Origin: an uncultured Lachnospiraceae bacterium | GTDB taxonomy: Bacteria > Bacillota > Clostridia > Lachnospirales > Lachnospiraceae | DNA: 36,011 nucleotides | Direction of reading: 5' to 3' | Assembly (NCBI GenBank): GCA_947175035.1 | Contig: CAMWLG010000032.1 | Span: 1-36,011, forward strand | Shown: one piece after another, positions 24,156 to 32,314 of the stretch | Layout of the letters: every line of letters starts with the position of its first letter | Position numbering within the stretch: position 1 is the first letter of the stretch | Program-made: the position numbers and the translations under genes | The notes under the pieces: generated by a model | Seen by the model: the letters and a program-made list of their open reading frames with translations, nothing else | Told to the model about the DNA's origin: nothing | Database searches by the model: none

Positions 24156-25925
24156 TTATCTCTTCAGGTTGGTAAGTTCTTCCAACATGGTATCAGACAC
24201 GGTAATGATACGGCTGTTTGCCTGGAATCCTCTCTGAGTGGTAATCATTGTCGTAAACTCTGAGGACAGATCCACATTACTCATCTCCAACTGGCCACTG
24301 GACATATAGCCGCCGTTTGCGGTGATATCCACGCCAATACCATCAAACTCACCGGAGTTCAAAGTCGCGGAGTAGAGATTATCTCCTGCCTTCTCCAGAC
24401 CGGAAGCATTCGCAAAGCTTGCGGAAGCAATCTGACCAAGCAGTCTGGTCATACCGTTGTCATAGCTTGCGTAAATCATACCGCTGGTGCTGATGGACAC
24501 GCCAATCATATCACCCAGACGACGTCCCGTGCCCAGACCGTCAATACCCTTGTCTGCGCCCACGGTGGAAGCACCCTTGTTGTCACAGCACACGACTGTG
24601 GACAAATCCAACGTGATGTCGGAGAAGTTCTCTCCCAAGGAGGACAGGTGTATGGTCGTGGACAAATTTGTGACATTGCCATCCACGGACTGGATGTTAC
24701 CATGCTCGCTGCCTCGGTCAAACACCACGTCACAGCCGTAAAATGTTCTTCCTGCGGAGGTTGCACCCTCACCCAAAGTGGTGGGCAACATATCACCGGC
24801 TGTTGTTGTTCCATCTGCACTACCAAAAATGAGTTCCTTGATGCTGGGCGTTGCACTGTCCTCAGCGTCAGGATCCACAGCAATCTGACGATTCAAGAAC
24901 TCATTCAGGGAACCGCCGTAGCCATATGCCTCGGCAATTCTCTCCAATGCCTTCTGATTCTCGGCAAGCTTCTCCGCATCAGTCATCTTGGTATAATCTT
25001 CCGATGTCGGGTCGATCGTACTGTACAGTGGAACTATCTCTCCCTTATTAACTGCAGTGCCCGTGTGATAAACAATCACGTTGTCGTTTGCTGTAAGATT
25101 TTTGCCATCCCACGCATAGTTGTCAACCATCTTCAAGGTCTTCTCGTTCTTCTGCGTCTTTGCGATACCGTTGCCAAGCAGCGCGTTCTTGGTCGCCTCG
25201 TCAATCTCCACCTCGTTACCGTTCGCATCCAACAGCTTTGTGAACTCTAAACTGTATTGATTGTCCTTTGCGGACTGCTTGAAGGTCAATCTCGCCGTGT
25301 ACGTATAACCCAGCTGATCGTAGAAATTCAGATTCACGGTCTTGCCGTTTGAGCTGGTGACATCCGTGTCATATCTGTCGATAATACCCGAAAGGTTCGC
25401 CTGAGAGGTCGCCTCAGGGGGATAAGTCATGTTAGCAGTGCTCATGATACGAAGTGCCGCCACGGTATCCTTCTTGATATTGCCGGTCTCCTCGTCAACG
25501 CCCCAGCCCATTACATTGTAACCGTTGCTGGTCATCGCCAGATTACCCGCTCCATCCACATAGAAAGAACCGTCTCTTGTAAAGAAGTTCTCCATACCGT
25601 TTGATACCACAAAGAAATTCTCTCCTGTGATCATGATATCAAAGGGATTACCCGTGGACTGCGCGGAACCCTGTCCTGTGATATTGACGCTGATGGCACC
25701 CGCCTTTACACCCAGACCAATCTGTCTTGCATTCACACCGCCGGTACCGGTCTCTGCATTAGGGCCGCTCGCCCTCTGCGTGGTCTGGCTCATCAGCTCG
25801 CTGAATACCATGGAACTTGCCTTGAATGCAGTGGTGTTTACGTTTGCAATGTTGTTACCAATTACATCCATCCTTGTCTGGTGTGTTTTCAATCCTGCCA
25901 CACCAGAGAACAATGATCTCATCAT
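24156..25925 (-). CDS. flgE: Flagellar hook protein FlgE
   Basis: The 589-residue protein has the conserved rod/hook N-terminus (MMRSLFSGVAGLKTHQTRMD, then NNIANVNTTAFKAS). The C-terminus is ELTNLKR preceded by SNVDLSSEFTTMITTQRGFQ. The middle (about 150-480) is the variable surface-exposed part and makes the protein longer than FlgE of B. subtilis or E. coli. FlgE is exported through the gate and forms the hook, with length set by FliK. AGGAGG lies 10 nt before the first of two ATG codons. The hairpin at 25956-25981 is in the leader just upstream. Confidence 0.96.
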   Translation of the reverse strand: MMRSLFSGVAGLKTHQTRMDVIGNNIANVNTTAFKASSMVFSELMSQTTQRASGPNAETGTGGVNARQIGLGVKAGAISVNITGQGSAQSTGNPFDIMITGENFFVVSNGMENFFTRDGSFYVDGAGNLAMTSNGYNVMGWGVDEETGNIKKDTVAALRIMSTANMTYPPEATSQANLSGIIDRYDTDVTSSNGKTVNLNFYDQLGYTYTARLTFKQSAKDNQYSLEFTKLLDANGNEVEIDEATKNALLGNGIAKTQKNEKTLKMVDNYAWDGKNLTANDNVIVYHTGTAVNKGEIVPLYSTIDPTSEDYTKMTDAEKLAENQKALERIAEAYGYGGSLNEFLNRQIAVDPDAEDSATPSIKELIFGSADGTTTAGDMLPTTLGEGATSAGRTFYGCDVVFDRGSEHGNIQSVDGNVTNLSTTIHLSSLGENFSDITLDLSTVVCCDNKGASTVGADKGIDGLGTGRRLGDMIGVSISTSGMIYASYDNGMTRLLGQIASASFANASGLEKAGDNLYSATLNSGEFDGIGVDITANGGYMSSGQLEMSNVDLSSEFTTMITTQRGFQANSRIITVSDTMLEELTNLKR

Positions 25926-25955
25926 AGTGCTTATTCCTCCTATTTTCTCGGAGCC

Positions 25956-25981
25956 GCGCCCCCTCTGTCATTCGGGGACGC
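25956..25981 (-). other. GC-rich hairpin in the gap before flgE
   Basis: In the transcript GCGUCCCC pairs with GGGGGCGC (8 bp, one G-U) around a 10-nt loop, ending about 30 nt before the flgE ATG. No U-tract follows, so it is not a normal terminator. It may protect or regulate the flgE message, or may be chance. Confidence 0.4.
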
Positions 25982-26016
25982 CTTTTGTCCATGTAAACTC
26001 CCTTGTGAGGTCCGGC

Positions 26017-26439
26017 TTACATTATCACTGCTCCATTAATATTTGTGAATACATTGTCATCGGTCTCTGTGCTGTTCATGGCGGTCACCACCGTGTTGTT
26101 AGGTACATTCACGATAAACGCCAATTCATCCACAATGACCAAAGAATCTTTGATTCCTTTCTGTCCAGCCTTGCGAACCCCGTCACTTAATCTCTCCAAC
26201 TGTCTGTTGCTAAGTTCAATTCCCCGATCCGCCAATCTTCCTGACGCGTGCTTGGAGAATTTCAACTCGCCTGCTCTCTCCGATTCTGGAATTGAATTGC
26301 CTTGCAGGGCTTTCTGCCGAAGCACTTCCTGGAAGGAAAGCTCCTTCTGTGCCGTCCTGCTGTCCGGCTGTTTGGATTGTGTGATATATCGGTCTTTCAG
26401 CTGGTCTATGGAAAGAAAATTATTGTTTTGAATATCCAT
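26017..26439 (-). CDS. TIGR02530-type flagellar operon protein
   Basis: The 140-residue protein carries the family pattern LKFSKHASGRLADRGIELS and then KAGQKGIKDSLVIVDELAFI. It ends with NVFTNINGAVIM. Members are found between flgD and flgE in many Firmicutes, and their exact role is not known. The N-terminal 55 residues are variable and polar. GGAGG lies 7 nt before the ATG. Position suggests a job in hook assembly. Confidence 0.85.
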   Translation of the reverse strand: MDIQNNNFLSIDQLKDRYITQSKQPDSRTAQKELSFQEVLRQKALQGNSIPESERAGELKFSKHASGRLADRGIELSNRQLERLSDGVRKAGQKGIKDSLVIVDELAFIVNVPNNTVVTAMNSTETDDNVFTNINGAVIM

Positions 26440-26472
26440 ATTCCTTCCTCCCCGTCCGAATCCTTGTCGGGT

Positions 26473-27186
26473 TTATTCAACAGCCTCCGTGCTGTCCTCC
26501 TTACTGCCTTCCTCTTTATCCTTCGTGTCCTCAGTGCTGTCAAGCTCGCCAATCTGAACCCTGACTTCCTTGGCCTTCTCGATATACTTCTTGAGACTCT
26601 CAACTTCCTCTTTCGCTACAAAGGATTTCTCATAGTCGCTCATACCGTTGTAGATCTCCTCCAGCTCATCGATCGCCTTCAGATCCGACTCGTCGATACC
26701 GTTCACATGAGGCAGTCTGTGAATGTTAAATACAAGCATCTCTGCTTTATCATAAGCAGATTTATAAGATTTGTCAACCACTGTATCCAAATCTTCAATG
26801 GAATAAAGTGCCTCGTTGATTGCAAGATATGCCTTTCCGTTCTGATAGACCACATAATCAACCTTGCCATCCACGTACTGAGGTTCGCCCTTGGAGTCCA
26901 CAGTCTTAATATAAACCTCCTGACCAACCAATTGACTTGCGCGCTGCAAATCCATGCTGGCAGCCATATTCTGCATCTGCTCTACCTGTGAGAACTGAGC
27001 ATACTGGGCAATGTACTCCGTGTTTGATGTGGGTTCCAGAGGATCCTGATACTTCATCTGTGCCACAAGAAGCTGCAAAAATGCGTCCTTATCCATGCCG
27101 CTCTGGGAACCTGTGGCTTTTTTCAGAGAATTCTGGGATTCTGTCTCAACAATTTTACCATCTTTTACCGGTGCCATTAATGCCAT
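26473..27186 (-). CDS. flgD: Hook cap protein FlgD with extra C-terminal helical module
   Basis: The 237-residue protein has the FlgD N-terminal signature MDKDAFLQLLVAQMKYQDPL followed by EPTSNTEYIAQYAQFSQVEQ (about 31-70). A short beta part contains LVGQEVYIKTVD (86-97). FlgD caps the growing hook so that FlgE can polymerise. Residues about 143-208 form a predicted three-helix stretch with LP, Y and a final AKEEVESLKKYIEKA. It resembles small helical repeats of Gram-positive surface proteins and is not part of standard FlgD. The last 20 residues are acidic. AAGGAG lies 9 nt before the ATG. Confidence 0.93.
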   Translation of the reverse strand: MALMAPVKDGKIVETESQNSLKKATGSQSGMDKDAFLQLLVAQMKYQDPLEPTSNTEYIAQYAQFSQVEQMQNMAASMDLQRASQLVGQEVYIKTVDSKGEPQYVDGKVDYVVYQNGKAYLAINEALYSIEDLDTVVDKSYKSAYDKAEMLVFNIHRLPHVNGIDESDLKAIDELEEIYNGMSDYEKSFVAKEEVESLKKYIEKAKEVRVQIGELDSTEDTKDKEEGSKEDSTEAVE

Positions 27187-27247
27187 AGTCTTTTTCTCCT
27201 TTCATGTTCTAAATTTAGTACAATACATTTTCATTCCTTGCTCGGGA

Positions 27248-28627
27248 TTAAGCGGTATAATCCACTGTCGTGCCGTTTGCCGCCATCATCTCAGCTGTGA
27301 GCCGGTCTTCCTGTTCCAGATCTTCGGGAAGTCCCGCTTCCTCCAAACCGTTCAGATTGATTCTTCTGGTTCTGGGCCGCTTGCCTTCTGTGGATTCCTG
27401 ATCCTGTCTCCCTCTGCCCTGCTCAAGATTCTGCTCGAACTCGTGGGTTTGGACTGTCACTTCGATGGCCTCCACCTTGACGCCCTGCTCCTCAAAGCTC
27501 TCTTTGAGCTGCACCATCTGGCTCTCAAGCGCTGCTTTCACCGCCTCGTTTTGTGCGACGAAATTCGCTGTCAACACACCGCCTTTAGCCGCAACATGAA
27601 TCTGCAGGGTTCCAAGATTCTCGGGATGGAGCTGCATTTCCAAACTGGACACATCAGATTTGATCTGAACTCTCATGTAATCCATGATCTGTTTCATGAT
27701 ATCCTGTGTGTCCGCCTCCCGAACACCCGAACCGGACTGGACATCCTCCACATGATTCTGAAATGCCTCATTCTTCATGGTCTGGAGTACCAGATTGCCC
27801 TCTCCGCTCGCCGGATGTCTGTCAGACGCGCCTTTTCCGGTCTCCTGCTTGGTTTCCCCTGCATTTCCTTGACCGTTTGCTCTGTTCTGCACACTCTCGA
27901 TAGGATTCTGCACCTTCTGTGTCTGCTGATCAGCAGCATCTGCTTCCTCGTCCACCTTGGTGATCTCGATCAGCGGCTCTTCCTCGCTGTCCACAGCCTG
28001 ATGCTTTGCCATTGTCTGCAAAAGCTGCTCCGGCGTCATATCAAGTGCCTGGCTGCTCTCCTCCAAAACGGCTTTGCCCTGCTCCATAAGCATCTGATAG
28101 TCAGTATACATCTGCTCGTTCGTGAGAAGTGACATAGAGTCCTGCGCGCCGCTCACCTCAAGAAGCAGATTGCTCAGATTCTCCGGCTGCAGTAAATCCA
28201 TCGGCTGCAAATCCATGTCAGCCATAACCGCCTCCACAGACTCTACAGAAACACCAAAAGTATCCGCTATTTGCTGGATCAAATCCGTCACGGCTGTCAT
28301 AACCACTTCCATGACCTCTTCCAGTGCTTCCTCCGTCATCTCATTCTCAGTCTCGCCAACCGCCTGCGTGTCTTCCTCTTGAACTTCCTTTACAGATCTG
28401 TCCTTTGCCCTCAGATCACTCCCCGGCTTCGCGGCATCCGTAACCTTGCTCCCGCGCTCAGCTGACTTCTTCATCGTCTGATCCTGCTGTGGAGCGGTTT
28501 TGTGCCCGCCTGTCTGGCTGTTCCACACTGTCTGAAAACTGCCGTTTACACTCTTTGCGGAAGCATTTGTCATCTGTACTCCCAGATTCATCACGCTCCC
28601 TGTGCCTTTTACTGATGTAGTTGTCAT
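27248..28627 (-). CDS. fliK: Flagellar hook-length control protein FliK
   Basis: The 459-residue protein is mostly polar and Glu/Gln-rich, as usual for FliK rulers. The C-terminal Flg_hook domain (about 315-395) is clear: LEMQLHPENLGTLQIHV, then ANFVAQNEAVKAALESQ. FliK measures hook length and triggers FlhB to switch export specificity. GGAGG lies about 6 nt before the ATG. A strong sigma-D promoter lies 60-95 nt upstream, so fliK and the hook genes after it can be boosted by the SigD encoded in this operon. Confidence 0.93.
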   Translation of the reverse strand: MTTTSVKGTGSVMNLGVQMTNASAKSVNGSFQTVWNSQTGGHKTAPQQDQTMKKSAERGSKVTDAAKPGSDLRAKDRSVKEVQEEDTQAVGETENEMTEEALEEVMEVVMTAVTDLIQQIADTFGVSVESVEAVMADMDLQPMDLLQPENLSNLLLEVSGAQDSMSLLTNEQMYTDYQMLMEQGKAVLEESSQALDMTPEQLLQTMAKHQAVDSEEEPLIEITKVDEEADAADQQTQKVQNPIESVQNRANGQGNAGETKQETGKGASDRHPASGEGNLVLQTMKNEAFQNHVEDVQSGSGVREADTQDIMKQIMDYMRVQIKSDVSSLEMQLHPENLGTLQIHVAAKGGVLTANFVAQNEAVKAALESQMVQLKESFEEQGVKVEAIEVTVQTHEFEQNLEQGRGRQDQESTEGKRPRTRRINLNGLEEAGLPEDLEQEDRLTAEMMAANGTTVDYTA

Positions 28628-28694
28628 GATTCTCCTCCTTTCTTTTAAATTTGTATATCTTTATATATGTTTTGGATAAGATATACCTACATTT

Positions 28695-28721
28695 ATATCG
28701 GCTTTTTCCCCACATCCGTTA
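28695..28721 (-). promoter_or_regulatory. Sigma-D (sigma-28) promoter in front of fliK
   Basis: On the minus strand TAAC (28718-28721) is followed by exactly 15 nt and then GCCGATAT (28695-28702). The sigma-D consensus in B. subtilis is TAAA-N15-GCCGATAT, so only one base differs. The -35 element overlaps the TAA stop codon of the preceding MotE-like gene. Transcription would begin near 28687, giving a roughly 60-nt leader for fliK. Confidence 0.8.
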
Positions 28722-29603
28722 AGCATTTGGATCCATAATTTTCGTGAGCTTCGCCGCAATTGCAGAGTCCATGGCATCCATAATTTTCGCCCTGCCCTCT
28801 GTTGACATAGCCTCTAAAATTCTCGCCACCAGCTTCAAATCGGAATCTTTCTTCCCCATCTCCTCAAAGACAGCCGCAGCAGCCTTGGGCTTCATATTCT
28901 CATATGTGGCAGCGTATTCGCGTACCTCGCTGTCCTCTTCCAACTGGCTCACCACCTGCTTGTAGATATATTCCGCTGTGGTGGGATCAATGGATTCAAA
29001 ATACTTCTGATATGCCTCCGCGCCAGGGCCATTCTCGGCATAGACAACTTCCTCGTAAAATTCATTCCGGATGCGCTGGAAATCCGCCTGCATGTTCTCA
29101 AAAGGCTGGAGTCTTGTCACTTCGGCTTTCAGTGTCTCGATTTCCGCATCTTTTTGCTTATTCTCATTCTGCACCTGTTCCAGCTGTTTCTCCAGTCTTT
29201 CTATCTGGTCTACAGCTTCCCTCAGACTGGTGTAGCCATTATAGCCCTCCTTGTCCGTGGTCTCCGTCACATGGGTTCCCGGCAAAATCATATTGACCAC
29301 TGGAACGTCCTTCAATACCGGTGTCAAAACAGAACTTCCAAAGCCGCCGACATCCATCTTGACAACCACACAGATCACAACAATCCAAAGCGCCACGATA
29401 AATATCGTCGTCAAAAACGTGGCAAAACCGCCGCCCTCGTCGTCCTCGTCCAGTTCATCCTGTCTCTTAGCGATTTCCTTGGCTCTGCGCTTGGCCTCCT
29501 TCTTCTGGGCCTTCTGATCATTTTTCAACTGTTTACGCTCTGCCTGGAGTTTCTTTTTCTCCTCGGCAGCCGCAATTTCTTCCGGGCTCTTTTCCTTTGC
29601 CAT
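28719..29603 (-). CDS. MotE/YlxF-like membrane protein with MgtE-N-type domain
   Basis: The 294-residue protein starts with a very charged Lys/Glu/Ala coil (1-50). One membrane helix (about 60-82), a coiled coil (about 125-168) and a helical C-terminal domain (about 220-292) follow. That domain contains MKPKAAAAVFEEM and RILEAMSTEGRAKIMDAM, the MgtE-N/MotE repeat pattern. It occupies the ylxF position between fliJ and fliK of B. subtilis. A role in motor or export assembly is inferred. The positive N-terminus predicts that the coil stays inside and the C-terminal part lies outside. GAGGTG in the fliJ 3' end serves the ATG. Confidence 0.82.
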   Translation of the reverse strand: MAKEKSPEEIAAAEEKKKLQAERKQLKNDQKAQKKEAKRRAKEIAKRQDELDEDDEGGGFATFLTTIFIVALWIVVICVVVKMDVGGFGSSVLTPVLKDVPVVNMILPGTHVTETTDKEGYNGYTSLREAVDQIERLEKQLEQVQNENKQKDAEIETLKAEVTRLQPFENMQADFQRIRNEFYEEVVYAENGPGAEAYQKYFESIDPTTAEYIYKQVVSQLEEDSEVREYAATYENMKPKAAAAVFEEMGKKDSDLKLVARILEAMSTEGRAKIMDAMDSAIAAKLTKIMDPNA

Positions 29604-29609
29604 ATCTTC

Positions 29610-30059
29610 TTACACCTCTTGTTTCTGACCATAAGTGTAACTGGTCAGCTCATCTATCACTTTAGTCTCTGCGCGGTTTTCCTCCCGCAGGAACTCGTCA
29701 AAAGCTTTCTCTCTAAGCCTCTCCTGGGTCTTACGCTCCTGCATGGCCACCTGCATTCGCTCTCTTGCGGCCTCCAACTGCCCAGCAGCAATATTCACCT
29801 GTATCTGTTGATCCGCGATAAAATTATCCATAGTGAGAATCGCGTTCTGACTGCTCTCTATCTCGCGCACATTCAGTGAACCACTCAAAAGTCCCCTCGT
29901 TTCCTCCTCATAGGAACGCTTTCTGTCCTGAAGATGTGCCAGCTTCTCCTCCTCCTCGTCCAACCGAAGTCTCGCGACCGAAAAAGCCTGTTTTGCCTGA
30001 TCTTCCATTTTCAGCTTGATATTCAATATACTCTGCAGCTTGTATCGAAATCGCGCCAT
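29610..30059 (-). CDS. fliJ: Flagellar export chaperone FliJ
   Basis: The 149-residue protein is one long alpha-helical coiled coil, starting MARFRYKLQSILNIKLKMED and rich in Glu, Arg and Gln. This is the FliJ pattern and length. FliJ sits like a central stalk in the FliI ATPase ring and links it to FlhA. It starts 2 nt after the fliI stop with no strong Shine-Dalgarno of its own, so it is probably coupled to fliI. Confidence 0.92.
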   Translation of the reverse strand: MARFRYKLQSILNIKLKMEDQAKQAFSVARLRLDEEEEKLAHLQDRKRSYEEETRGLLSGSLNVREIESSQNAILTMDNFIADQQIQVNIAAGQLEAARERMQVAMQERKTQERLREKAFDEFLREENRAETKVIDELTSYTYGQKQEV

Positions 30060-30061
30060 CT

Positions 30062-31378
30062 CTACTCAAACAACTCCTTCATCCGGCGGGAACTGTCTTC
30101 GAAATCCACCTTTTCATCCGTCTCCTGACACAGGAACTCATTCACCACATTAATCTTGCTGATGGCATAGTCGATAGAAGGATTACTTCCACTCTTGTAG
30201 GCGCCGATGTTGATCAAATCCTCCGCCTCGTTATAAGTGGCAAGAACATTCCTAAGTTTCCCTGCCGCCTGCTTATGCTCCTTATCCGCCACCTGCGACA
30301 TACAACGGGAAATGCTCTGCAGCACATCAATGGCCGGGTAATGGTTCCTGTGGGCAAGCTTTCTGTCAAGCACGATGTGCCCGTCCAGAATACTTCTCGC
30401 CGTGTCCGCGATCGGCTCGTTGAAATCATCACCATCCACAAGCACGGTATACAGACCCGTGATAGAACCCTTATCATCCCTTCCTGCCCGTTCCAAAAGC
30501 TTAGGCATCTCGGAATAAACACTGGGCGGATACCCCCTTGTCACGGGAGGCTCTCCGCTGGCCAGCCCTATCTCGCGCTGCGCCATGGAGAAACGGGTCA
30601 GGGAATCCATCATGAGGAGTACATCCTTTCCCTGATCCCTGAAATATTCCGCAATCGCCGTGGCGGTCTTCGCCGCCATCTTGCGTTCCAAAGCCGGACG
30701 ATCCGAAGTGGCAACCACCACCACAGAGCGTCTCATGCCCTCCTCGCCCAAATCTCTCTCTACAAACTCGCGCACCTCACGGCCGCGCTCGCCCACCAAT
30801 GCAATGACATTGATATCTGCCTTGGTATTTCTCGCAAACATTCCCATCAATGTAGACTTTCCCACACCGGAGCCGGCAAAGATACCAATTCGCTGCCCCT
30901 TGCCGATGGTGATCAGACCATCCACAGCCCGTACCCCAAGAGATAGGATTTCATCGATAATGGCTCGATCCATCGGATCGGGCGGATTGGCATCCACAGG
31001 ATACTCTATCCCTGTGACCGCATCACCGGCAACAGGCTTCCCCATCCCGTTCAGTATCTTGCCCAACATCGAATCTCCCACTGTCACCGTCAAGGGATAT
31101 CCTGTATTCTCCACAATACATCCCAGTCCCACGCCTTCCACGTTATCATAGGGCATGAGCAGGGTCTTTTTGTCCTTAAATCCTACTACTTCCGCCAGTA
31201 TGGGCTCCACACCCGATTCTTTGTCCGGAATAATCCGACACAGGTCACCCAGCTTGGCATCCGGTCCCGCGGACTCTATGGTGAGCCCCACCACATTCAC
31301 GACCTTACCCATCCTACGAAAGTATGTGCGCTCCGTCAGTTGTATATATTTGTTAAAATCTATCCTTGGCGCTTCCAC
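30062..31378 (-). CDS. fliI: Flagellar export ATPase FliI
   Basis: The 438-residue protein is an F1-beta-like ATPase. The Walker A is GSGVGKST at 169-176, preceded by GQRIGIFA. The Walker B-like VLLMMDSLTRFSMAQREIGL and the SGEPPVTRGYPPSVY segment follow. It energises export with FliH and FliJ, encoded on either side. The start codon is GTG (31376-31378), with GGAGG 5 nt upstream. Confidence 0.97.
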   Translation of the reverse strand: MEAPRIDFNKYIQLTERTYFRRMGKVVNVVGLTIESAGPDAKLGDLCRIIPDKESGVEPILAEVVGFKDKKTLLMPYDNVEGVGLGCIVENTGYPLTVTVGDSMLGKILNGMGKPVAGDAVTGIEYPVDANPPDPMDRAIIDEILSLGVRAVDGLITIGKGQRIGIFAGSGVGKSTLMGMFARNTKADINVIALVGERGREVREFVERDLGEEGMRRSVVVVATSDRPALERKMAAKTATAIAEYFRDQGKDVLLMMDSLTRFSMAQREIGLASGEPPVTRGYPPSVYSEMPKLLERAGRDDKGSITGLYTVLVDGDDFNEPIADTARSILDGHIVLDRKLAHRNHYPAIDVLQSISRCMSQVADKEHKQAAGKLRNVLATYNEAEDLINIGAYKSGSNPSIDYAISKINVVNEFLCQETDEKVDFEDSSRRMKELFE

Positions 31379-31417
31379 GGGAACCTCCGTTCCAAATGTC
31401 TGTCAAACAACCGGCCA

Positions 31418-32314
31418 TTAACAAACACTCTTCTCGTATGATAAAAGCTTTAATCTCTGCGTCAATTCTGCAAGCTGTGTCCCCAGCCCGCAGTCAAAAA
31501 TCCCTGCTTCTGTCTCAATCATACATTGATTGTGTGACAATGTGGCATCCTCCACCAGCTCCAATGTAGCATTGGGAGAGGTTATGGCAGATGCAAGCTG
31601 CTTCTTCTCCATGCTCACGTATGGATAATCCTCCCCTGATACATGAATCAGGAAACTGCGGCTGCCCTCTATCTTACGCATGGCAGATAAAATCAAGTGC
31701 AGGAGAATCTCCCGATAACCCGAAAGCTCCACCTGGAATAAATGTTCATACACATCCGTGATGGCATCCACAAACTGAGGCTCTATCTGCTTCAAAAGAG
31801 CGTCATAATCAGCTTCCAGCTGCTTCTCCTTCTCGGCAAGCTTCTGCATCTCGATGTCAAGTTCCCGCTCCGCCCGCTGCATGCCTTCCTGATAGCCCTG
31901 ATCCTTCGCCTCAGCAAGCGCTTCCTGGCGCTCCTTTTCTATCTGTGTCTTCGCATTGGCAATCAACTCATCTGCCTCCGCCTGCGCCTGCGTTCTCGCC
32001 TGTTCCAGAATCTCTTCCGCGGCAGCATTGGCATCCGCTATCGCAGCCTCGTACTCCTCGCTGTTAACCGCTTTGATCACATTGCTGCCAAGGCCATCCT
32101 CGGCATTCCCACCATCAAAAAGTCCTTCTATTGTCTCAGCGTTAAGTCCCGCAGCAAATCCATCCCGCGTCTCTGCCAATCCGTTTTTCCTGGCTTCCGC
32201 CTGCTTGGCAGCCAGCTTCTCCATGCGCTGGGTCATCATTCCATTAGCATCTATCACACGCTTTTCAATATTCTGAAAATCGGTAAATCCCATTTTTAAC
32301 AGATTACTATACAA
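31418..32314 (-). CDS. fliH: Flagellar assembly protein FliH
   Basis: The 298-residue protein has a long Glu/Ala/Gln-rich coiled coil (about 90-175) and a C-terminal FliH/V-ATPase E-like domain. FliH holds FliI and delivers it to the gate. The longest open frame starts at 32359, well inside fliG. A TTG at 32312-32314 is preferred because a perfect GGAGGTGA lies 8 nt before it and it overlaps the fliG stop by 8 bp. The first residues would be (M)YSNLLKMGFTDF. An ATG seven codons later (32293) lacks a binding site. Confidence 0.9.
   Translation of the reverse strand: MYSNLLKMGFTDFQNIEKRVIDANGMMTQRMEKLAAKQAEARKNGLAETRDGFAAGLNAETIEGLFDGGNAEDGLGSNVIKAVNSEEYEAAIADANAAAEEILEQARTQAQAEADELIANAKTQIEKERQEALAEAKDQGYQEGMQRAERELDIEMQKLAEKEKQLEADYDALLKQIEPQFVDAITDVYEHLFQVELSGYREILLHLILSAMRKIEGSRSFLIHVSGEDYPYVSMEKKQLASAITSPNATLELVEDATLSHNQCMIETEAGIFDCGLGTQLAELTQRLKLLSYEKSVC

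Noticed and set aside
27095..28132. A 345-codon open frame on the plus strand opposite fliK and flgD
   Set aside because: Both minus-strand genes have clear family matches. The plus frame has a Leu/His/Cys-rich composition typical of an antisense shadow and no convincing binding site or domain.
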